Shown here piece by piece: positions 17,557 through 25,170 of a stretch of 56,877 bases of DNA. The stretch lies in contig ONBN01000019.1 of NCBI GenBank assembly GCA_900316115.1, positions 1 to 56,877 on the forward strand, given 5' to 3'. Within the stretch, counting starts at the first letter, position 1. Each line of letters begins with the position of its first letter. A model generated the notes under the pieces. It did not search any database and was not told where the DNA came from. It saw nothing but the letters and a program-made list of their open reading frames with translations. The stretch is from an uncultured Eubacteriales bacterium. GTDB lineage: Bacteria > Bacillota > Clostridia > Lachnospirales > Lachnospiraceae. A program made the translations under genes and the position numbers.

Positions 17557-17817
17557 ATGGGAAAAAGACAGAAAGAAGAATTACCGGATTATACAGTAGC
17601 AGATATGGATGTGGAAGGGATGCCCTGGAATACAGGCAGGAAGAAATTTGCCATGCCAGATCCTGCGCTGGATACAGAGGAAAAAGAGCCTTTGACAAAA
17701 GAAGAAACAAGGGCAGTGATCTGGCTGTCACTGAAGGCAGGACTTATTGTAGGCGCTATTTTTATTGGGGCTGCAGCACTGTTCTTTTTGTTCTGTGTTT
17801 ATGTCTGGCTCAGGTGA
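17557..17817 (+). CDS. Small single-pass membrane protein
   Basis: 86 residues. The frame is open from 17464, but AGGAGA 6 nt before ATG 17557 and the hydrophilic start MGKRQKEEL favour the internal start. The first 55 residues are charged, with a GMPW motif; residues about 58-83 form one transmembrane helix near the C terminus. Family not recognised. It follows the importer ATPase gene by about 100 nt with no terminator, so it may be the last gene of that operon. Confidence 0.65.
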   Translation: MGKRQKEELPDYTVADMDVEGMPWNTGRKKFAMPDPALDTEEKEPLTKEETRAVIWLSLKAGLIVGAIFIGAAALFFLFCVYVWLR

Positions 17818-17860
17818 ATTTTTCGACTTGTAGAAAAAATAAAAAAATTCAAAAATAGTG

Positions 17861-17889
17861 TTGACAAATAAAAGGTTATCGGGTATACT
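17861..17889 (+). promoter_or_regulatory. tRNA-Gly operon promoter
   Basis: Near-consensus TTGACA (17861-17866), 17-bp spacer, TATACT (17884-17889), about 40 nt upstream of the first tRNA. Confidence 0.85.
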
Positions 17890-17931
17890 AATCATCGTTG
17901 CAGCGGTAAACAAAAGCACATAATAAAATGT

Positions 17932-18002
17932 GCGGGTGTAGTTCAATGGTAGAACACCAGCCTTCCAAGCTGGATACGTGGGTTCGATTCCCATCACCCG
18001 CT
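17932..18002 (+). tRNA. tRNA-Gly (TCC anticodon)
   Basis: 71-nt cloverleaf: acceptor GCGGGTG/CACCCGC, anticodon stem CCAGC/GCTGG around CTTCCAA (anticodon TCC), T-loop TTCGATTC, discriminator T. CCA is not encoded. Confidence 0.96.
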
Positions 18003-18005
18003 TAT

Positions 18006-18078
18006 GCGATAGTGGCGTAGTTGGTAACGCGCGACCTTGCCAAGGTCGAGACCGCGGGTTCGAGCCCCGTCTATCGCT
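18006..18078 (+). tRNA. tRNA-Gly (GCC anticodon)
   Basis: 73-nt cloverleaf only 3 nt after the first: acceptor GCGATAG/CTATCGC, anticodon stem CGACC/GGTCG around TTGCCAA (anticodon GCC), T-loop TTCGAGCC. It is followed directly by seven T residues. The two glycine isoacceptors, which together read all GGN codons, share one promoter. Confidence 0.96.
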
Positions 18079-18087
18079 TTTTTTATG

Positions 18088-18113
18088 CCCCGGGAATGTT
18101 CCCCGGGGTTTTG
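18088..18113 (+). terminator. Terminator after tRNA-Gly pair
   Basis: Hairpin CCCCGGG ... CCCGGGG followed by TTTTGTTTT, just downstream of tRNA-Gly(GCC) and before the convergent DUF378 gene. Confidence 0.85.
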
Positions 18114-18128
18114 TTTTACCAGGCAGGA

Positions 18129-18344
18129 TCAGCCCTCCTGCCCCTCTGTGGCAACCAGACTGTAGAAGTTCAGCAGATACAGACCGCAAAGGCCTACCAG
18201 CGCATACACGATCCTGGAAAGCCAGGACATACTTCCAAACAGCAATGCTACCAGGTTAAAATCAAAAAATCCGATCAGTCCCCAGTTAATGGCACCGATA
18301 ACCACAAGGGTCAGAGAAAAATATTGCAGAAATTTATTACCCAT
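18129..18344 (-). CDS. DUF378 family small membrane protein
   Basis: 71 residues. ATG at 18344 is preferred over the ATG three codons upstream because AAAGGATG lies at the right distance and itself overlaps that upstream ATG. Two hydrophobic helices with the family signature LTLVVIGAINWGLIGFF and a second helix RIVYALVGLCGLYLL. DUF378 proteins are short membrane proteins of unknown function found widely in Firmicutes. It converges on the tRNA-Gly terminator. Confidence 0.85.
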   Translation of the reverse strand: MGNKFLQYFSLTLVVIGAINWGLIGFFDFNLVALLFGSMSWLSRIVYALVGLCGLYLLNFYSLVATEGQEG

Positions 18345-18443
18345 AAATACCATCCTTTCTGTAACGAGGCAGGTTCACTCGTTCCTGTCCTCAGTGTTCC
18401 CTGATCCCAGGGAAACTATGTACAGAAATATGCAGGAGGAAAT

Positions 18444-19016
18444 GTGCTTACAGAAATATATATCGAAAATCAAAATGAAAAACTGAAAGTCCAGGTAGTA
18501 CGTTCCGGACGAAAGACCATTGGCCTGGAAGTGAAACAGGAGGGCAGTATATATGCCCGGATCCCCTACAGGCTGTCAGACCGTGAGCTGGTCCGCTTTG
18601 TAAAAGAACACGAAGGCTGGATCCTGAAGAAATACCTGGAAACAAGAAACACAGACGCAGGAAAAACTGTGCCAGCTCCACCTGTCACCAGCCTGACCGC
18701 AGCAGATAAGAAAAATATTGTGGAAAAAATTGCAAAAAGGGTGGAATACTACTGCAGGATCATGAACGTACAGGTTGGAAGGATCACTATCCGCAACCAG
18801 AAAACAAGATGGGGAAGCTGCAGTTCCAAAGGAAATGTAAATTTTAACTATCTGCTGTACTATCTGCCAGAAGAACTTCTGGACTACGTAGTGGTCCATG
18901 AACTGGCTCACAGACGGCATATGAACCATTCCCCACAGTTCTGGGAAGAAGTAGAAAAATACTGCCCGGACTACAGAAACCGCAGAAAACAACTAAAAGA
19001 ATACCGTACACAATAA
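18444..19016 (+). CDS. YgjP-like metallopeptidase (DUF45)
   Basis: 190 residues, probable start GTG 18444 just after AGGAGG (short spacing of about 4 nt). The zinc motif H-E-L-A-H occurs in a VVVHELAHRRHMNHSP context, preceded by the family hallmark TRWGSCSSKGNVNFN. An N-terminal beta-rich segment with SGRKTIGLEV is also typical. Cytoplasmic, no signal peptide. YgjP/DUF45 proteins are predicted metal-dependent hydrolases; their substrate is unknown. Single gene with a bidirectional terminator downstream. Confidence 0.88.
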   Translation: MLTEIYIENQNEKLKVQVVRSGRKTIGLEVKQEGSIYARIPYRLSDRELVRFVKEHEGWILKKYLETRNTDAGKTVPAPPVTSLTAADKKNIVEKIAKRVEYYCRIMNVQVGRITIRNQKTRWGSCSSKGNVNFNYLLYYLPEELLDYVVVHELAHRRHMNHSPQFWEEVEKYCPDYRNRRKQLKEYRTQ

Positions 19017-19060
19017 AAGCTGTGACCTATCTGATATTTCAGATAAATCACAGCTTTTTA
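19015..19060. terminator. Bidirectional terminator
   Basis: Long hairpin AAAAGCTGTGA ... TCACAGCTTTTT with an inner ATCTGA/TTCAGAT stem, between the convergent metallopeptidase and DUF5067 genes. The left arm overlaps the metallopeptidase stop. Confidence 0.85.
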
Positions 19061-19107
19061 ATAATTGGCTTTATAAAATATTCCTGCATTTGCAGCCTAA
19101 GGGTGCT

Positions 19108-20421
19108 CTACTGAAGTTTTAAGATCTGGGAAGTAGCAGCACCGCCACCAAAGCTTAAACCCTCTCCTGCGACCAACGTAACATCACTTGTATCATTCAG
19201 GGAAAAGGCCTGGCACACACTCACTGTCTGACCAGGCTGGATCTCAGCCATATAATGATCAAGAGCATCATCATTGGTATCCGGAATGGCAGCAGACAAA
19301 GCAGTGTCATTCTGGTAAGCGCTAAGAGAAACATCCACCATAGCACTGGAAGGCTCTGAACTCAGGTTCGTATAATCATAATAAACAAGAAGACAGGGAT
19401 TTCCGGCGAAATCATTGGCTGTCTGATGTCTGGTATAACGAATCTGAAAATTGGAAGTTGTCATATCAATAGAATCTGCCTGTCCTTCATCTGTACCGGA
19501 AGCAGCAGGATCATCTGTCGCATCCTGGGAAGAACCATCCAAAGTCTGATTGATCTCATTTTCCACACTCTTGAAATTCGCTGACATCAGCTTCACTGTT
19601 GCGTCATCCAGAGAAACGATCTTCCAGGTATTATCCGTTTTGATCACCGGATAAAGAATATCAGTCTCACTGTAAACCGGCTCTGTAGACGCTGCCTTCT
19701 CACTGAGGATAGAAGCCAGCTTGGCCTGGGTATCCTCCTGGGTCAGGCTCTCACCGGAAAAAGCTTTGGAAACGATCTGGCGGAGAAATTCGCTGACAGT
19801 CTCCTTATAAATCTCAGTACCATCAATATAACGGATCCGTGCAGTAACCCTGGCAGTACCATTATTCAGACTGAAATCATTGCGGATGATCTTAAAAGTC
19901 ATCTTCTCATTGATGCTCTTGAAAAACTCTGTATAAGCATCATTCCTAAGATCCGCATCATCCAGTGCAGAAAGGTCATTACTCTGCAGCATGCCCTCCA
20001 TAGCAGTAAAATCAAGCCGCTGAACAGCAGACAGATACTCCTCCACAGCCTCCTGAGGCTGGTTCCGCAGATACATATAATAACCGGCAGCCCCGCCAGC
20101 CACCAGGATCAGAACCACCAAAAACAAAATCAGCCCGGTCCGCTTCTTTTTCCTGCGATTCCTCCCCACCGGAACCGCCCCCTCAACCGGGGCATCCTCG
20201 TCGATTTCAGCCGCATTTTCGGTTTCGCCGTCATCTTCAATATCGTCTTCTTCGGAATCTAACTGCACATCCTCATTATCTTCACCCTCCAGGGAGTTCT
20301 CATCTGGGATGCCATCATCTTCAACATCCGGAGTGCTATCAGCCTCATCATCAATATGTGGCGAATCCATGAGGTCACTTACTGCCTCATCATCATATTT
20401 ATTATCTTTATTATCGTCCAT
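19108..20421 (-). CDS. Membrane-anchored protein with acidic cytoplasmic tail and DUF5067-like exterior
   Basis: 437 residues, ATG 20421 with CAGGAGGT. Residues 1-85 are strongly acidic (Asp/Glu runs), then a basic patch RNRRKKKR, then one membrane helix at about 95-117; positive-inside predicts the acidic part is cytoplasmic. Outside lie a helical segment (about 120-290) that resembles a DUF4878/NTF2-like fold with VIKTDNTWKIVS, a Ser/Asp linker, and a C-terminal beta domain with FQIRYT...LLVYYDYTN and PGQTVSVCQAF, as in DUF5067 proteins. Function unknown, possibly envelope-related. It is divergent from the lipase-like gene with overlapping promoter elements. Confidence 0.75.
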   Translation of the reverse strand: MDDNKDNKYDDEAVSDLMDSPHIDDEADSTPDVEDDGIPDENSLEGEDNEDVQLDSEEDDIEDDGETENAAEIDEDAPVEGAVPVGRNRRKKKRTGLILFLVVLILVAGGAAGYYMYLRNQPQEAVEEYLSAVQRLDFTAMEGMLQSNDLSALDDADLRNDAYTEFFKSINEKMTFKIIRNDFSLNNGTARVTARIRYIDGTEIYKETVSEFLRQIVSKAFSGESLTQEDTQAKLASILSEKAASTEPVYSETDILYPVIKTDNTWKIVSLDDATVKLMSANFKSVENEINQTLDGSSQDATDDPAASGTDEGQADSIDMTTSNFQIRYTRHQTANDFAGNPCLLVYYDYTNLSSEPSSAMVDVSLSAYQNDTALSAAIPDTNDDALDHYMAEIQPGQTVSVCQAFSLNDTSDVTLVAGEGLSFGGGAATSQILKLQ

Positions 20422-20481
20422 AATACCTCCTGAAAAAATTTACACAATCGACAAAACACACACTGCATCTCAACCGCTCCC

Positions 20482-20510
20482 ATTATACCAGAATCCGTTG
20501 ACAATGGCAA
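20482..20510 (-). promoter_or_regulatory. Promoter of the DUF5067-type gene
   Basis: On the minus strand, TTGCCA (20510-20505), 17-bp spacer, TATAAT (20487-20482). Its spacer contains the -35 box of the divergent plus-strand promoter. Confidence 0.7.
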
Positions 20511-20527
20511 CGCAGCCCCCTTATAAT
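20498..20527 (+). promoter_or_regulatory. Promoter of the lipase-like gene
   Basis: TTGACA (20498-20503), 18-bp spacer, TATAAT (20522-20527). The two divergent promoters overlap by about 13 bp, so polymerase binding to both at once is unlikely. Confidence 0.75.
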
Positions 20528-20563
20528 AATTTATAACAAAAGGAACAGAAAGAGGGGAAGAAC

Positions 20564-21496
20564 ATGAGCAAAAAATACGAAGGAAGCTTTTATTCCCAGG
20601 CAGATGGGCTGGAGATCTCGGTACTTGCCCTGATCCCGGACGAACACCCATACAAAGGAATCCTGCAGCTGGTCCACGGCATGACCGAACACAAAGAACG
20701 ATACCTTCCATTTATGGAATACATGACACAGCAAGGCTACCTGACCATTATCCACGACCATAGAGGCCATGGGAAAAGCGTGCGAAGAAAAGAGGACTTA
20801 GGGTACATGTATGGCGGCGGTGCAGATGCACTTCTGTCAGACATTCATACTGTGAACCAGGGTCTGAAAGAAAAATACCCGGAGCTGCCCCTGATCCTGA
20901 TGGGACACAGCATGGGTTCCCTGGCAGTAAGAGCTTATGCAAAAGAGCATGATGATTGTATGGATATGCTGATCGTATGCGGTTCACCAAGCAAGAATGC
21001 AGCCAGACCATTAGGGACAGCCATAGCAAAGGCAGAAGGAAAGATCCGGGGAATGGATCATAAGAGCAAGCTTCTGGAGACAATGTCCTTTGCTTCCTAC
21101 TACGCAAAATTCCTGAAAGATGAACAATGCAAGGACTGGATCTGCTCTGACAAGGAAGTATGTGATGCCTATCATCAGTCAGAATACTGTGGATTTACCT
21201 TTACAGATGACGGTTTTATTACCTTATTTGAACTGATGAAGCGTGCCTATGATGTGAAACACTGGAACTGCAGTAAGCCTAAAATGCCTGTACTGTTTAT
21301 CAGCGGAGCAGACGATCCCTGCATGATCAATATACGTCATTTCTCAAAATCAGTACAAGCCATGCGTCACGCAGGATACCTGGACGTAAAAGGAAAGGTT
21401 TATCCTGGGATGCGCCATGAGATCCTTAATGAAAAAGGAAAAGAAAAAGTGTACCACGATATCTCTGTATATATAAAAAAGAAACTATTTAAATGA
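20564..21496 (+). CDS. Alpha/beta hydrolase, monoacylglycerol lipase / S33 type
   Basis: 310 residues, ATG with AGAGGGGA upstream. Features in order: LVHGMTEHKERY (oxyanion HG), DHRGHGKS, nucleophile elbow G114-H-S116-M-G, a cap region, then FISGADDPC (acid) and YPGMRHEILNE (catalytic His). This arrangement is that of monoglyceride lipase or lysophospholipase-like enzymes. No signal peptide, so cytoplasmic. Natural substrate unknown; monoacylglycerol or lysolipid hydrolysis is the best guess. Single gene. Confidence 0.88.
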   Translation: MSKKYEGSFYSQADGLEISVLALIPDEHPYKGILQLVHGMTEHKERYLPFMEYMTQQGYLTIIHDHRGHGKSVRRKEDLGYMYGGGADALLSDIHTVNQGLKEKYPELPLILMGHSMGSLAVRAYAKEHDDCMDMLIVCGSPSKNAARPLGTAIAKAEGKIRGMDHKSKLLETMSFASYYAKFLKDEQCKDWICSDKEVCDAYHQSEYCGFTFTDDGFITLFELMKRAYDVKHWNCSKPKMPVLFISGADDPCMINIRHFSKSVQAMRHAGYLDVKGKVYPGMRHEILNEKGKEKVYHDISVYIKKKLFK

Positions 21497-21516
21497 GTTT
21501 AAATGAATCTAATATG

Positions 21517-21540
21517 AAATCCGGCTGCTGCCAGGATTTT
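21517..21540 (+). terminator. Weak terminator after lipase-like gene
   Basis: Hairpin AAATCCGGC ... GCCAGGATTTT with a short T run, 20 nt after the stop. Confidence 0.45.
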
Positions 21541-21655
21541 CAATGTAAATGAATAAATCAGCATCTGTTTACCAATACTGAAGATATATAAATGCTTCAC
21601 ATGATTTTGCTACCTACGGTAATCCGGGGAATTTTATATCAAAAGGGGAAAACAG

Positions 21656-21853
21656 ATGAAGAAAAAAGGATGGATCCTGCTTCTGGTGCTGGTGTGCGTG
21701 GCCTTTCTTGTAAGCTGCGGCAAAAAAGCATCCGGCGATGACAGGCAGGGCGAACTGGTACGGTCACAGGCAGAGGACAGGGTTCCTCTGCCTGCTTTGC
21801 TGTCGGAGAAAGTCTGCCTGAATTTCAGAATTTCTGGTGAATTTCTTACATAA
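21656..21853 (+). CDS. Very short lipoprotein, possibly truncated
   Basis: 65 residues, ATG with AAAAGGGG upstream. Clear lipoprotein signal peptide: MKKKG, hydrophobic helix, lipobox LVSC with Cys20. Only about 45 residues follow. The coding part at 21768-21793 is a perfect 10-bp-arm hairpin (AGGCAGAGGA/TCCTCTGCCT), which looks like a former terminator stem now inside the reading frame. It may be the remnant of a longer lipoprotein or a true small lipoprotein; no family recognised. The malQ promoter starts 18 nt after its stop. Confidence 0.5.
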   Translation: MKKKGWILLLVLVCVAFLVSCGKKASGDDRQGELVRSQAEDRVPLPALLSEKVCLNFRISGEFLT

Positions 21854-21870
21854 AGCTGAAAATCCAAACA

Positions 21871-21899
21871 TTGACCTGCAAACAGGGGCTTGATATAAT
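21871..21899 (+). promoter_or_regulatory. malQ operon promoter
   Basis: TTGACC (21871-21876), 17-bp spacer, TATAAT (21894-21899). Because it lies inside the upstream open part of the malQ frame, the true malQ start must be the downstream ATG at 21940. Confidence 0.85.
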
Positions 21900-21939
21900 A
21901 AAGCAGTATGTCAATTTTAATAAACAGGAGGAACAACAA

Positions 21940-23430
21940 ATGAGAGCCAGTGGAGTATTACTTCCGATATTCAGCATTCCGTCCGATTACGGGATTGGAT
22001 GCTTTTCAAAAGAAGCTTATGAATTTGTAGACCAGATTGCAAAAGGAGGACAGAAATACTGGCAGATCCTGCCGCTGGGACCTACCGGATATGGAGATTC
22101 CCCATATCAGGCATTTTCCACATTTGCAGGAAATCCTTATTTTATAGATATTGAAGCATTTATTGAGCTTGGGCTGCTTACAGAGGAAGAATGCAGCAGC
22201 TGTGACTGGGGCGGAAGTGAAAGCTACGTAGACTATGAGAAAATGTACAATTCCCGTTTCCGTCTGCTGAGAAAAGCATATGAGAAATACGACTGCCAGG
22301 GAGACGCTGGTTTCCAGGAATTTGTAAAGAGCCGTGGATTCTGGCTGGAGGATTACTGCCTTTATATGGCCATCAAAAATGAGCAGGGCAGTATTGGCTG
22401 GAATGAATGGCCAAAGGAATTAAAGACACGTGACCCACAGGCCATGGAGCAGGCAAAGGTACGTCTGGCAGATGAGATCCAGTTCTACCGTTTCCAGCAG
22501 TACTGGTTTTACAAACAGTGGAGTGCATTAAAGGCTTATGCCAACAAAAAAGGTGTGGAGATCATCGGGGATCTGCCCATCTATGTAGCCTTTGATGGTG
22601 CCGATGCATGGGCAAATCCTCTTCTGTTCCAGTTTGATGAAGAGAACCAGCCAGTGGCAGTAGCAGGTTGCCCGCCGGATGCTTTTTCTGCAACAGGCCA
22701 GCTGTGGGGCAATCCTCTTTACAACTGGGATTACCACAAAGAGACAGGATATCAGTGGTGGATCCAGAGAATGAGCCACTGCATGGAGATCTATGATATG
22801 GTAAGGATCGACCATTTCCGTGGATTTGATGAATATTATGCGATTCCATATGGTGATTCTACCGCAGAATTCGGAAAGTGGGAGCAGGGTCCAGGACTGG
22901 AGCTGTTTAAAGTCCTTAGAAAAAATATCCGTCATTTGAATGTGATTGCAGAGGATCTGGGATACCTGACAGATACAGTTCTTCAGATGTTGAAGAAATC
23001 CGGTTTTCCCGGCATGAAGGTTTTACAATTTGCATTTGAAAAAAGTGAGAATAGCGATTATCTTACTTATAAGTATGATCATAATTGTGTGGTGTATACA
23101 GGTACTCATGATAATGAGACTACAAAGGGCTGGTACCGTGACTTAAGTCGTCATGATGCAGCTTTTGCCAGGGAATATACAGGATGCAAAGGGAAAAGTG
23201 CCGATGAGTGTGTATGGGGGATGATCCGTGAAGCCATGTCCTGTGTGGCAGATCTGGCGGTGATTCCGGTACAGGATTATCTTTGCCTGGGCAATGAAGC
23301 AAGGATGAATACTCCATCTACTTTAGGCAACAACTGGAAATGGAGACTGACAAAGGGTCAGTTTGACGAAGAGACCATCATACGTATGCGCCGGATGACA
23401 AAAATCTATGGAAGAATCCAGGAGCAATAA
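21940..23430 (+). CDS. malQ: 4-alpha-glucanotransferase (amylomaltase)
   Basis: 496 residues, start ATG 21940 after AGGAGG. GH77 family: N-terminal SGVLLPIFSIPSDYGIG, QILPLGPTGYGDSPYQ, nucleophile Asp291 in MVRIDHFRG, general acid/base Glu338 in VIAEDLG, and Asp391 in THDNET, which stabilises the transition state. It transfers maltodextrin segments between glucans during glycogen or maltodextrin use; cytoplasmic. First gene of a unit with the ABC exporter pair, which begins 6 nt after its stop; no functional link between them is known. Confidence 0.96.
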   Translation: MRASGVLLPIFSIPSDYGIGCFSKEAYEFVDQIAKGGQKYWQILPLGPTGYGDSPYQAFSTFAGNPYFIDIEAFIELGLLTEEECSSCDWGGSESYVDYEKMYNSRFRLLRKAYEKYDCQGDAGFQEFVKSRGFWLEDYCLYMAIKNEQGSIGWNEWPKELKTRDPQAMEQAKVRLADEIQFYRFQQYWFYKQWSALKAYANKKGVEIIGDLPIYVAFDGADAWANPLLFQFDEENQPVAVAGCPPDAFSATGQLWGNPLYNWDYHKETGYQWWIQRMSHCMEIYDMVRIDHFRGFDEYYAIPYGDSTAEFGKWEQGPGLELFKVLRKNIRHLNVIAEDLGYLTDTVLQMLKKSGFPGMKVLQFAFEKSENSDYLTYKYDHNCVVYTGTHDNETTKGWYRDLSRHDAAFAREYTGCKGKSADECVWGMIREAMSCVADLAVIPVQDYLCLGNEARMNTPSTLGNNWKWRLTKGQFDEETIIRMRRMTKIYGRIQEQ

Positions 23431-23436
23431 AAAAGA

Positions 23437-25170
23437 ATGAAAAAATTAATACGGTTTTTGAAAGGCTATGGGAAGGAAACTTTTCTGGCTCCTTTGTTTA
23501 AGATGCTGGAAGCTACTTTTGAACTGATCGTTCCGTTGGTGGTGGCCGGGATCATGGACGTAGGAATCAAGAATGGGGACACTGCCTATATCTGGCGACA
23601 GTGCGTGATCATGGTGCTGTTAGGTGTGATCGGACTTGTATGTGCCCTTACAGCCCAGTATTTTGCGGCAAGGGCAGCCACAGGTTTTAGTACGGCTCTT
23701 CGCAGGGAGATGTTTTCCCATATCAGCAGCCTTTCATACCGGGAACTTGACCGGCTTGGTACACCTACGCTTGTAACCAGGATCACCAGTGATATTAATC
23801 AGGCACAGACTGGTGTAAATATGGTTCTGCGTCTGTTCCTGCGCTCACCTTTTATTGTGGTGGGAGCAGTGATCATGTCCTTTACTATTAATGTAAGGAT
23901 TGGGGTTATTTTTCTGATCGCAGTACCTGTGATCTCCATTGTGATCTACCTGATCATGAAATGGACGGTACCTATTTACAAAAAGGCACAGGCTTCCCTG
24001 GACCGGATTTCGCTGATCACCAGGGAGAACCATGTAGGCGCCAGAGTGGTTCGTGCCTTTGGACGCCAGAAAGAAGAAAATAAAGATTTCTCAGAAGTAA
24101 ATGATCAGTATACAGCCATTCAGATTCGTGCAGGAAAGATTTCCGCACTTCTGAATCCGGCAACAACTGTGATCATGAATTTTGCCATTATCGCCATTTT
24201 ATGGTATGGTGGGATCGAAGTAGGCAATGGGATCATCAGCCAGGGTGAGGTTGTGGCTCTTGTAAATTACATGAACCAGATCTTGATCGCACTGATCGCA
24301 CTTGCCAATCTTATCGTTGCAGTGACAAAGGCCATGGCTTCTGCAGTACGTATCAATGAGGTGCTGGATACACAGTCCACACTTACAGATGAGGGCACCA
24401 GCACACAGGAGGATAAGACAGGTACTGCAAGGGTTGAGTTTCGCAATGTGACCTTTACCTATGCAGGCAGCCAGGTACCGGCTTTAACAGGGATCTCCTT
24501 TACAGCAAAGCCAGGAGAGACCATCGGTATCATTGGTGGTACAGGCTGTGGAAAGTCCACACTTGTGAACCTGATCCCAAGATTTTATGATGTAACAGAA
24601 GGTGAGATCCTGATCGACGGCAATCCTGTAAAAGAGTATCCGTTTACACAGCTTCGTACAAAGGTGGGAATGGTTCCACAGCATGCAGTATTGTTTAAAG
24701 GAACCATCCGTGACAATATGAAGTGGGGCAAGGCTGATGCTACAGATCAGGAGATTGATACGGCACTTTCCATTGCTCAGGCAAAGGATTTTGTGGAAGG
24801 CAAGCCAGAGAAGCTGGATACCATGATCAGCCAGGGTGGAGCCAACCTTTCCGGAGGCCAGAGACAGAGGCTGACCATTGCCCGTGCCCTTGTTGGCACT
24901 CCTGAGATCCTGGTTATGGATGACAGTGCTTCTGCACTTGATTTTGCCACAGATGCAGCTCTTCGTCATGCCATCCATGAGCAGACAAAGGGTATGACTG
25001 TATTTATTGTTTCACAGAGGGCTACCTCCATCAAACAGGCAGATAAGATCCTGGTGCTGGATGACGGTGCGTTGGCAGGTATCGGCACACACAAAGAACT
25101 TATGGAGTCCTGTCAGGTTTACCGTGAGATCTGTCTGTCACAGTTATCAGAACAGGAGGTGAACCGATAA
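23437..25170 (+). CDS. ABC exporter half-transporter with degenerate ATP site (subunit 1)
   Basis: 577 residues: six-helix exporter domain (about 1-320) then ATPase. Walker A GGTGCGKS is at 367-374 and canonical signature LSGGQ at 471-475. Walker B ends D495-D496 instead of Asp-Glu, and the switch His is Gln527 (VSQRATS). These are the marks of the non-hydrolysing site in heterodimeric exporters such as BmrC/BmrD and TM287/288. It pairs with the next gene, which overlaps by 1 nt, and starts 6 nt after malQ, suggesting translational coupling. Likely drug, lipid or peptide export; substrate unknown. Confidence 0.92.
   Translation: MKKLIRFLKGYGKETFLAPLFKMLEATFELIVPLVVAGIMDVGIKNGDTAYIWRQCVIMVLLGVIGLVCALTAQYFAARAATGFSTALRREMFSHISSLSYRELDRLGTPTLVTRITSDINQAQTGVNMVLRLFLRSPFIVVGAVIMSFTINVRIGVIFLIAVPVISIVIYLIMKWTVPIYKKAQASLDRISLITRENHVGARVVRAFGRQKEENKDFSEVNDQYTAIQIRAGKISALLNPATTVIMNFAIIAILWYGGIEVGNGIISQGEVVALVNYMNQILIALIALANLIVAVTKAMASAVRINEVLDTQSTLTDEGTSTQEDKTGTARVEFRNVTFTYAGSQVPALTGISFTAKPGETIGIIGGTGCGKSTLVNLIPRFYDVTEGEILIDGNPVKEYPFTQLRTKVGMVPQHAVLFKGTIRDNMKWGKADATDQEIDTALSIAQAKDFVEGKPEKLDTMISQGGANLSGGQRQRLTIARALVGTPEILVMDDSASALDFATDAALRHAIHEQTKGMTVFIVSQRATSIKQADKILVLDDGALAGIGTHKELMESCQVYREICLSQLSEQEVNR

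Noticed and set aside
21871-21939. N-terminal extension of MalQ
   Set aside because: The region contains the -35 and -10 boxes of the promoter, and AGGAGG precedes ATG 21940.
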